A program made the position numbers and the translations under genes. Below are positions 23,560 through 30,518 of a stretch of 37,078 nt of DNA, piece by piece; the first letter of the stretch is position 1; each line of letters opens with the position of its first letter. Below the pieces are notes generated by a model. That model did not search any database and was not told the DNA's origin. It saw nothing but the letters and a program-made list of their open reading frames with translations. This DNA comes from JAOAFX01 sp049700315. Its GTDB lineage: Bacteria > Hydrothermota > Tepidihabitantia > SM23-42 > JAOAFX01. The stretch covers positions 1-37,078 of the forward strand of contig JBNAVN010000022.1 in the NCBI GenBank assembly GCA_049700315.1, written 5' to 3'.

Positions 23560-25266
23560 TTATTTCTCGGCCAATTGATATTGATATAATTTCCAGTATA
23601 ATCCTCTTTTGTCCATCAACTCTTCAGGTATACCCTGTTCAACGAGTCTACCCTTATCAAGGACATATATATAATTGCATATAGAAAGAATTGATAATCT
23701 ATGGGAAATAATAATTACGGTTAACCCGCCGATCTCTGAGACCTGCTGGATCAATTTTTTTTCAGTCTCAGCATCAAGATTACTTGTGGCATCATCAAAG
23801 ATTAGAACCTTTGAATCTTTTAATAAGGCACGGGCAATGGCAATCCTTTGTTTTTCACCACCAGAAAGTTTCAATCCGCGTTCACCAATCAATTCATCAT
23901 AGCCATTCGGACAATTTTTTATAAAATCGCTCAACTGACAGATTTCAACAACCTTTTTTAGTCTATCTTTCTCAATCTTATGTCCAAATACTATGTTGTT
24001 GTAAATCGTTTCTGAAAATAGGGAAGGTTCCTGCGGAACATAGGAAAATAATGAGCGGTATTTTTTCAAATCAAGTTGACAGACTGAAAATCCGTTCAAT
24101 CTAATATCACCAGATACAGGTTCAAAAAGGCGCATCAAAATCTTCAAAAGAGTTGATTTGCCTGCACCAACAGTTCCTGCAATCCCAATCTTTTTGCCTG
24201 CTTCTATTCTTATGTTGATATTATCAAGCGCAGGTGATGAATTGTTGTCATAGGAGAATACAAGATTTTCGGTATTAATAGAATTAAATTTAAAATCAGA
24301 AATTTTTCCTGTATCATTAACATCTGATGGATATTCTTTTATCTCTTCAAGCCTCTTTACCTGGACTTCGGCACGCTTTTTTATTACAAAGAAGTTTGCA
24401 ATATCAATCATTGGACTGATTAGAATTAAGATATAAGACATAAATGCAATCAATTCGCCAATCGTGATTGTATTTTTTATCACAAATATTCCACCAAAAA
24501 GGAGGACAAGGACGATACCAAATTCTTCTATTGAGGCAAAAAGATTCATCAATAAGGATTCAATCTTGAATACCATTTTTGCGGAATTGATTCTCTCCTG
24601 GAGCAATCTTTTTAACTCTTCTGTATTCTGCTTTTCAAGTGTATATGATTTGATGATGCGAATACCAGAGAAGTTTGATTGTATATAATTATGGAGGAGT
24701 GAGATTATCTCACGCCATTTCTTAAAATATCTATAAACCTTTGGAGAGAAAAATTTATAACCCAAAATCGTGATTGACATTGGCAGGACTGCAATGAGCA
24801 TCAATCTGAAGTCAATTCGGGATAGAAAATAGATTGCAAAGGCAATCGTTAAAATACCTTCAAGTGGTCTGAATATTCCCGAGCAGGTAAACCAGGATAA
24901 TTCACCGAGGTCTAAATCCATTCTTTCCAGGACATCACCCGCAGGAAACTTATTGAAGAATGAATACCCCTTATCAAGAAGAGATTTAAAGACATTATTC
25001 CTTTCTTTGAGATTGAATATCTCATTCGTTCTTCCCCGGGTATAGGGTAAAAATACACCTGCAGTTGAGCGGACTAAACCAATGATACCTAAAATTATTA
25101 TGCCATTCAACAATTGTTTTGTGCTGAATTCACTCTTTATACCGTCAATTATATCTTTTAATATGAATGGAAAGAGCAGGACTAAAAATGTATAAACACT
25201 GGTGAATAAGATCAGAAATATCAATCTGCCTGGCCTCTGTTTCCAGAATGCAATTACCGTCTTCAT
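23560..25266 (-). CDS. ABC exporter half-transporter, degenerate catalytic site subunit
   Basis: 568 aa: six membrane spans (about 15-300) and one nucleotide-binding domain. Walker A GTVGAGKSTL, signature LSGGEKQRIAIARAL (canonical), Walker B KVLIFDDATSNLD, H-loop VIIISHRLS. The catalytic glutamate after Walker B is replaced by aspartate (FDDATS). Its partner, encoded one base upstream, has the intact glutamate but a non-canonical signature. That is the pattern of heterodimeric type IV exporters such as TM287/288, where one ATP site is degenerate. Lipid, drug or peptide export is possible; the substrate is unknown. Confidence 0.9.
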   Translation of the reverse strand: MKTVIAFWKQRPGRLIFLILFTSVYTFLVLLFPFILKDIIDGIKSEFSTKQLLNGIIILGIIGLVRSTAGVFLPYTRGRTNEIFNLKERNNVFKSLLDKGYSFFNKFPAGDVLERMDLDLGELSWFTCSGIFRPLEGILTIAFAIYFLSRIDFRLMLIAVLPMSITILGYKFFSPKVYRYFKKWREIISLLHNYIQSNFSGIRIIKSYTLEKQNTEELKRLLQERINSAKMVFKIESLLMNLFASIEEFGIVLVLLFGGIFVIKNTITIGELIAFMSYILILISPMIDIANFFVIKKRAEVQVKRLEEIKEYPSDVNDTGKISDFKFNSINTENLVFSYDNNSSPALDNINIRIEAGKKIGIAGTVGAGKSTLLKILMRLFEPVSGDIRLNGFSVCQLDLKKYRSLFSYVPQEPSLFSETIYNNIVFGHKIEKDRLKKVVEICQLSDFIKNCPNGYDELIGERGLKLSGGEKQRIAIARALLKDSKVLIFDDATSNLDAETEKKLIQQVSEIGGLTVIIISHRLSILSICNYIYVLDKGRLVEQGIPEELMDKRGLYWKLYQYQLAEK

Positions 25267-25267
25267 A

Positions 25268-27061
25268 TCATCCTGCCTTTTGTTGGATATACTGGAGTTT
25301 ATAAAATTTGTAGTAAAACCCTTTTTTCTTCAACAATTCATTGTGACTTCCTTCTTCAACGAGCCTTCCTTGATGGATTATCAAAATACGGTCAGCAAGC
25401 CTTGTCGTTGTAAGACGATGGGCAATTATTATCGCAGTGCGATTCTGTAGAAGTGTTTTTAGACCTTCCTGAACGATTTTTTCGCTCTGCGGGTCAACCG
25501 CACTCGTTGCCTCATCAAGAATGATTATTTCAGGGTTAAGAACAAGTGCGCGTGCAAAAGATAACAATTGTCTCTCACCAAAAGAAAGGTTTATCCCCTG
25601 TTCAATAATGTCGGTGTCATATCCTTTTGGCAGATTGAGTATCCTTTCGTGGATTCCAATCCTCTTTGTTGCCTCATAGACCTTTTCTACAGGAATATTA
25701 TTATTGAAAAGTCTTATGTTATCCAGAACTGTCCCGGGAAAGAGCATCACATCCTGGGGCACAAATCCAACCTTTGAACGGAGTTTATGCCGATTTATCT
25801 TATTCAAATCTACATCATCAATCTTGATCTTTCCCATATTTGGCTTATAGAATTTCAAAAGAAGGGATATGATTGATGTCTTGCCACCACCGGTCTCTCC
25901 AACCAGGGCAATCTTTTCTCCTTTTCTTATTTCAAAATTCAAATCCTGCAAAACCCAGTCATCATTTTCATAAGAGAATTTTATATCTTCAAATCTGATT
26001 TTATCTTTAAATGTGGACAGGTCATATACTTCATCTTTATCAAACTCTTCGGGCATTGAGAGGATGTTGAATATTCTCTCTGCAGCAGCAAGGGAACGTT
26101 CTATCAAGTTTATCTGGTCTGACAATCCCCTTAAAGGACCAAAAAATCTTGAAATATAATTGATGAATAAAAATATTGTGCCAATTGTCAATCCACCCTT
26201 CAATGCCCATAGACCACCAATTCCCAAGACAAGGATAATTCCAATTATTTCCCCTAAATCAACCAAAAACCATATCCGATACCAGTATAACATTGATCTC
26301 ATCTCCAGGCCAAATTTCTCTTTGCCCATCTTATCAATTCTATTTAGAAAATCATCTTCTTTGAGAAAGACCTGGACTACAGGAAGTGCCCTCAGTGTCT
26401 CCATTATAAAACTGTTTATTTCTGCAATCTTTTTTCTGAGATTAATAAAAATCGGACGAACATTCTTGCCAAACCACCAGAAGGCATAAAGAAAGACCGG
26501 TAGTAATATCAAAATCAAGAGATATAATTTGTAGTTTACTACAATCATAATAACCGACATACCCAAGAGTAAGACAAAGTCCTGGGCAAGGACCACTGCA
26601 GTTGAAGAAAATAGATTTTTCAGGGTTTCGGCATCGCTCTCAACTCGGGTTATCAACCTGCCCACAGGGTTTTTATCATAAAATTCAACCGGCAATTTAA
26701 TTGTATGTTTGAATAGGTCAAATTTTAAATCGGCAATCGCCCTCTCACCAATCATTCCAATCTCAATCTGCTGGAAATATCTGATCAATATTATTAAACC
26801 CTGAATTAAAAAATATATAAGCGCAATGATTAATAGACCCTGAAAATTTTTGTTAGGAATTTCATAATCCAGAACCCTTTTTATAAGCACTGGACCGGCA
26901 AGTGCAAAAAGTGTAGACAACAATAGTAGCATTGTAGCAAGGAAGATTTTCCTGAGATAAGGCTTGAAATAGGGGAGTAGCCTTTTTATCAAACGAATAT
27001 CCCTGCTACCCTTCTGGGGCTCTTCTTCTATTGTATAATCTTCTTCGTCATGCCACCACAT
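25268..27061 (-). CDS. ABC exporter half-transporter, first subunit
   Basis: 597 aa: an acidic N-terminus (MWWHDEEDYTIEEEPQKG), six membrane spans (about 38-325), then the nucleotide-binding domain with Walker A GETGGGKTS, signature LSFGERQLLSFARAL (second G of LSGGQ replaced by F), Walker B EIIILDEATSAVD with the catalytic glutamate, and H-loop IIIAHRLTT. It pairs with the next gene to form one canonical and one degenerate ATP site. The ATG lies 7 nt after the -10 box with no Shine-Dalgarno sequence, so translation should be leaderless. The stop is one base from the second subunit's ATG. Confidence 0.92.
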   Translation of the reverse strand: MWWHDEEDYTIEEEPQKGSRDIRLIKRLLPYFKPYLRKIFLATMLLLLSTLFALAGPVLIKRVLDYEIPNKNFQGLLIIALIYFLIQGLIILIRYFQQIEIGMIGERAIADLKFDLFKHTIKLPVEFYDKNPVGRLITRVESDAETLKNLFSSTAVVLAQDFVLLLGMSVIMIVVNYKLYLLILILLPVFLYAFWWFGKNVRPIFINLRKKIAEINSFIMETLRALPVVQVFLKEDDFLNRIDKMGKEKFGLEMRSMLYWYRIWFLVDLGEIIGIILVLGIGGLWALKGGLTIGTIFLFINYISRFFGPLRGLSDQINLIERSLAAAERIFNILSMPEEFDKDEVYDLSTFKDKIRFEDIKFSYENDDWVLQDLNFEIRKGEKIALVGETGGGKTSIISLLLKFYKPNMGKIKIDDVDLNKINRHKLRSKVGFVPQDVMLFPGTVLDNIRLFNNNIPVEKVYEATKRIGIHERILNLPKGYDTDIIEQGINLSFGERQLLSFARALVLNPEIIILDEATSAVDPQSEKIVQEGLKTLLQNRTAIIIAHRLTTTRLADRILIIHQGRLVEEGSHNELLKKKGFYYKFYKLQYIQQKAG

Positions 27062-27068
27062 AGGTAGT

Positions 27069-27096
27069 ATTATCTACAAAATTTGAAATGAGTCAA
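27069..27096 (-). promoter_or_regulatory. Promoter of the ABC exporter operon
   Basis: On the minus strand TTGACT (27091-27096), 16 bp, GATAAT (27069-27074), then 7 nt to the ATG at 27061. Confidence 0.7.
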
Positions 27097-27226
27097 GGAT
27101 ACAGGTTTAAATCCCAGGCACCAAATTCCAAAATAGAAATAACAAGAGGATTTTTCCGCCTTCTTATTTGTTATAGTTAAACCTTTTTTCTCTAAATTTC
27201 GTCAAAAATAACAGAAAGGGGTCAGA

Positions 27227-28162
27227 ATGAGGTTGATACAGGTTGTTGGATTGGTGTTGCTGGCAGTCGTGGTTATGATAAACTGCGGCAAGAAGAACGA
27301 TGAGGCGGATATAGAAGAACTGCTCAACAACACCTGGTTTGTTGGCGGCGAGGTGCAGACCCAGGATGATAGCACAAACACGCCGTCATCGGTAAGTGGA
27401 CTGGTGCTTGCCACTGATACCTTTCCATTCTATGTAAAATGGGTCAGGTGGATTGAGCGACCAGTCGAGCGACACTATGATATTGATGTGGTTGATGACA
27501 GTGCCTTTATCACGATGACTGCATATTTGAAAGGCACACCACCGGGATATGGTTTCTTTGTCGCAAATGATTCCCCGGTTGGTTCTGGGTCAATTGTGGT
27601 GCGGGCAATTACGGATAGTGTTGTTCGTAAGGCAAAGTGTTTTCGTGATGATGCAGGCTGGCATCTGGCAAGTATTACGGTTGCGGATATTTACACAGTG
27701 GGCACACAGCATCCGGTGACCATCTCCGAAATTCGAGCAACCGTGGCGAGCAGGAACTATGAATTTGTGGTGAACAGTGCGGATAAGTATTTTGAAAAAG
27801 ATGAATTGCCCATATTCTATCCTAATGATACAGTTGAAGTCACGGTTACCTGTAGTGCTGAAGGTGATTCAACCTGGGCATTCTTGCATCATGGTGCCGG
27901 ACATAAACCCGGAGTTGGTTTGAGAAGACACTGGCGTCAGCCATTTTATCGTGAAAATACTACAACCTTTAAGCGCACCTGGATTATTGCAGATGATTCA
28001 GTGCTGACCACACCTGCAGTCAGACACAGTGCAGTTGATATTCTGGGCTGGGAAACAATTTTTGGTGATTCTACTGCTACATATTATTCACGGGCTTGGG
28101 GAATACCCTATATCATAAAAAATCCGAACGACACCTTGCCCGGGGATGCCGAGCCGCAGTAA
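27227..28162 (+). CDS. Putative lipoprotein of unknown function
   Basis: 311 aa, not recognised. The N-terminus (MRLIQVVGLVLLAVVVMINCGKKND) has the charge, core and cysteine of a lipoprotein signal, though asparagine before the cysteine is unusual for a lipobox. The rest is rich in beta-strand-like segments and acidic residues (VEHYDID-type and TVEVTVTCSAEGDSTW), as in surface immunoglobulin-like domains. AAGGGG precedes the ATG. Codons are visibly more GC-rich than in neighbouring genes, which may mean high expression or recent acquisition. It is followed by a strong terminator, so it is a stand-alone unit. No promoter could be fixed. Confidence 0.65.
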   Translation: MRLIQVVGLVLLAVVVMINCGKKNDEADIEELLNNTWFVGGEVQTQDDSTNTPSSVSGLVLATDTFPFYVKWVRWIERPVERHYDIDVVDDSAFITMTAYLKGTPPGYGFFVANDSPVGSGSIVVRAITDSVVRKAKCFRDDAGWHLASITVADIYTVGTQHPVTISEIRATVASRNYEFVVNSADKYFEKDELPIFYPNDTVEVTVTCSAEGDSTWAFLHHGAGHKPGVGLRRHWRQPFYRENTTTFKRTWIIADDSVLTTPAVRHSAVDILGWETIFGDSTATYYSRAWGIPYIIKNPNDTLPGDAEPQ

Positions 28163-28183
28163 ATCATAATGAATTAAAACCAG

Positions 28184-28212
28184 GAGGGGGTTTCTACCCC
28201 CTCTCTTTTTTT
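28184..28212 (+). terminator. Rho-independent terminator of the lipoprotein gene
   Basis: A perfect 7-bp stem GAGGGGG/CCCCCTC with a TTTCTA loop, followed by TCTTTTTTT. It starts 22 bp after the stop codon. Confidence 0.9.
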
Positions 28213-28232
28213 GAGAATTTTCCACATTTTAT

Positions 28233-28254
28233 CAAGGCTGAAAGCCCCTACTAC
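28233..28254 (-). repeat. REP-like element, type D
   Basis: On the minus strand a GTAG head, then TAGGGGCTTTCAGCC. It is related to the AGGGCTTCCAGCCCT palindrome just before the RAYT gene (32267-32281). Confidence 0.5.
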
Positions 28255-28297
28255 AATTGTTAAGAAATGAAGAAGAAATATTTGTTTCCTCTATTTC

Positions 28298-28325
28298 TTG
28301 ACTTTAATCGGGGTTTTGGTATAAT
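28298..28325 (+). promoter_or_regulatory. Promoter of the radical SAM cluster
   Basis: TTGACT (28298-28303), 16 bp, perfect TATAAT (28320-28325). It is the only promoter seen between here and 33835, so the genes from 28467 on are likely one transcript, with a leader of about 135 nt that contains a small hairpin. Confidence 0.75.
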
Positions 28326-28410
28326 TGAATGTCTATTGATACTGGTTGTATGAAAATGGTAAGTCTGACCCTACTCTTGATTTGATTAGGGATAGCGAGG
28401 ATTATGTTCT

Positions 28411-28431
28411 GCAAACCCGAAGGTTTGCCCT
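28411..28431 (-). repeat. Degenerate REP, type A'
   Basis: The arms GCAAACC/GGTTTGC of type A' are intact with loop CGA; the head reads TCAG instead of GTAG. It lies in the leader of the 28467 gene. Confidence 0.55.
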
Positions 28432-28466
28432 GAATTGATAATAAAAAAGCAAAATAAGGAGGTATA

Positions 28467-28856
28467 ATGAACTTATCATTTGGTGAAATAAAGAATAATC
28501 TCTTGATAATGAAATTCTCAACAGCAGATTATTCAATCGCTTCGGTTTTAGGAGCAATAAGAATCCATCTTGATGTGATTGAGGAGAAGGGGGTTGTATT
28601 TCTTGGAGCCCAGACTGAGGTTGTTGTTGGGCCAACACCAGTTTTTCAACCTGTGCCGGTAGTTGCGCAATTTGAATACACTGGAAAGGGCAATGCAAAA
28701 GAGATTCTTGAAAAGGTTTATAAACTTATCTGGCAGGGAATTGTCAATTCTTTTCCTGATGAGTCATCCTGGTCACAGGCAAAACAGGCATATTCGGATT
28801 TTATCGCTGCCCAGGCAGATTTATTAAGGGCAAGGATTGAGGCAACGAAAGAGTAA
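28467..28856 (+). CDS. Conserved-looking hypothetical protein, first gene of the radical SAM cluster
   Basis: 129 aa, family not recognised. AAGGAGG with good spacing precedes the ATG. There is no signal peptide. The N-terminal half is mixed (MNLSFGEIKNNLLIMKFSTADYSIA), then a valine/proline-rich stretch (GAQTEVVVGPTPVFQPVP) and an amphipathic helical C-terminus (ILEKVYKLIWQGIVNSF, then SQAKQAYSDFIAAQADLL). It is the first gene after the cluster promoter and lies 154 bp before the Cys/His-tailed protein gene, so it may be an accessory or partner protein (inference). Confidence 0.6.
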   Translation: MNLSFGEIKNNLLIMKFSTADYSIASVLGAIRIHLDVIEEKGVVFLGAQTEVVVGPTPVFQPVPVVAQFEYTGKGNAKEILEKVYKLIWQGIVNSFPDESSWSQAKQAYSDFIAAQADLLRARIEATKE

Positions 28857-28975
28857 ATGCCTAAAATTCCAAAATGCCTGAATACCTAAAAAATGAAGAT
28901 GCAGTGTCATTACGTTCGCCAAAAAATTTTGGGCGAGCCGAAGGCGATACTGCAAATCCGCCTCAAGGAAGGTGG

Positions 28976-29013
28976 ATGATACTGCGAATGTAATGATACT
29001 GCGAATAAAATGA
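28976..29013 (+). other. Chain of two mini-ORFs leading into the Cys/His-tailed protein
   Basis: A 17-bp sequence (ATGATACTGCGAAT + 3) occurs at 28976 and 28993, and again in part at 29010, which is the start codon of the main gene. AAGGAAGG precedes the first ATG. The first unit reads M-I-L-R-M and stops in TAATG, sharing a base with the second ATG. The second reads M-I-L-R-I-K and stops in ATGA over the main ATG. This could pass ribosomes by termination-reinitiation, or may simply be a tandem duplication of the start site. Confidence 0.5.
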
Positions 29014-30518
29014 TACTACTTTTTTATCTCCTTTCTCTTACTGTTGATTTAAAATGGGTTGAGGTTGATGTTGCATTATGGCAAGATGGAAGGGCGGATT
29101 TCGTTTATAAGATTCGCTGGAATGTTATCTCCGGTTCAATGAGTGCATTCTATCTTGAAGGTCTTTCGGTTGAACCATTCTTTGACTATGAAAACTCTTA
29201 TGCCCTTGATGAATACAATAATAAATATCCGATAGATATCAAAGACCTTGGCAGTGGCAAATATGATATCGTGCTCAGCAAAGGAAAGAGGTATGGACCA
29301 GGACAGCTCACCTTTATTATCCATTTTGGTGGAGACCTGGGCAGGAGTAGAAATCTTGCTGTTACCCAGAGTGAGTTTGGTGAACTCGTTGTTCTCCACT
29401 GGGCACCACCACAATGGGATGAACCATTAGAACATTATACAGTCAATGTCTATTATCCGATAAGAGTTTCGGGCAAAAATGTGAATCCTGATGATTATGG
29501 TTTCAGGACTGAAAAATTTATGAATGAAAGGTATCTATTGGATTATTTTGGACAGGAATCTAAAGGAGAATACTATTTCACTGTAAGGATTCACAAGGAT
29601 AATGTCCATACAATGGAAAAGATTGAGATTCAGCAATATGTTCCTGCGAGTTATTTTAATACAGAGAAATTTGGCAGGATTGAGATAAAACCAGAAAGAA
29701 GAAAAAAATTTTTCATCCCTTATGAGTTGATATATACGATATTCTCAATCATTCCATATCTCTTTTACTCCAATAAGAAAGCACAAAAGATAAGAGGACT
29801 TTACAGCGATGTGCAGAGTTTGCAATGGCTCAGGACTGACTGGATCCCACCCAAGATTGAGGTTGCAACATTCAGGAAATCAGGTAAAGTGGCAAGACTT
29901 GATTTGATTGAGGCGGCAGTCTTCCTTGATTATCCGGTCAATAAGGTTTTTACAATCATTGCTGAAAAATTACAAAAGGATGGCATCTTGAATATTCTAA
30001 GTTACAATCCAATAAAACTATCTGTCCTTCAGAGACCTTCGGGATTGAAATATTATGAGACGATGTTTCTTGAGGCTATAAAAACCGATGGAACTATGGA
30101 TGAATCAGGATTGAAGGCACTTGTGATGCAGATAGTTGAAAATATTCAGGCAAAGGCATGGGATTGTGATTTAGAGGCAACAAAGGCATACTATACAGAA
30201 AAGATTGGCTCACCAGATGTAGAAGAACCTATTGATGAAGAATACAGAGATATGACATACTACTATTATCTACGAAATCGTCCATTTGACCGCAGGGACT
30301 ATTATCAACAGATGGAGGATGGTTTTGTTATTTATGGGGAGCCCATAAAAGACTATTCAACATTTGTCCGTTCTGATGCCTGCCATAGTGCGTGTTATGT
30401 TCATACTGCCTGTCATGATGCGTGCCATTCTGCCTGTCACAGCGCGTGTCACTCTGCCTGCCATAGTGCGTGTCACAGTGCCTGCCATTCTGCGTGTGTG
30501 AGTGGAGGAGCGAGATGA
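29010..30518 (+). CDS. DUF2207-like membrane protein with C-terminal HSAC repeat (candidate radical SAM substrate)
   Basis: 502 aa. A signal peptide (1-12), an extracytoplasmic beta-rich domain (~15-225, with LVVLHWAPPQWDEPL), one predicted span (235-253, FIPYELIYTIFSIIPYLFY), then a cytoplasmic region (~280-340) whose PPKIEVATFRKSGKVARLDL-type sequence resembles the DUF2207 module. The last ~48 residues are a Cys/His array: ten cysteines (458, 462, 468, 472, then every fourth to 496), most followed by histidine, as (H-S-A-C)n, ending VSGGAR. Synonymous codons vary between repeats, so the tail is kept as protein, not only by DNA slippage. The stop overlaps the radical SAM start (ATGA). I infer that the tail is modified by that enzyme. 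Confidence 0.8.
   Translation: MILLFYLLSLTVDLKWVEVDVALWQDGRADFVYKIRWNVISGSMSAFYLEGLSVEPFFDYENSYALDEYNNKYPIDIKDLGSGKYDIVLSKGKRYGPGQLTFIIHFGGDLGRSRNLAVTQSEFGELVVLHWAPPQWDEPLEHYTVNVYYPIRVSGKNVNPDDYGFRTEKFMNERYLLDYFGQESKGEYYFTVRIHKDNVHTMEKIEIQQYVPASYFNTEKFGRIEIKPERRKKFFIPYELIYTIFSIIPYLFYSNKKAQKIRGLYSDVQSLQWLRTDWIPPKIEVATFRKSGKVARLDLIEAAVFLDYPVNKVFTIIAEKLQKDGILNILSYNPIKLSVLQRPSGLKYYETMFLEAIKTDGTMDESGLKALVMQIVENIQAKAWDCDLEATKAYYTEKIGSPDVEEPIDEEYRDMTYYYYLRNRPFDRRDYYQQMEDGFVIYGEPIKDYSTFVRSDACHSACYVHTACHDACHSACHSACHSACHSACHSACHSACVSGGAR

Larger units (their letters stand above)
28163..28466 (+). other. Spacer with terminator, two REPs and the promoter of the next operon
   Basis: It holds the terminator at 28184-28212, a type D REP-like element (28233-28254, minus), the promoter at 28298-28325 and a type A'-like element (28411-28431, minus). 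An 18-codon ORF starting at 28329 lies 3 nt after the -10 box; it is too short to support. Confidence 0.7.

Noticed and set aside
23138..23578. Three short plus-strand ORFs in the REP spacer
   Set aside because: They are made of REPs and low-complexity repeats, without ribosome binding sites or family resemblance.
28329..28385. 18-codon leaderless ORF after the 28298 promoter
   Set aside because: Only 3 nt separate it from the -10 box, it is very short, and nothing supports translation.
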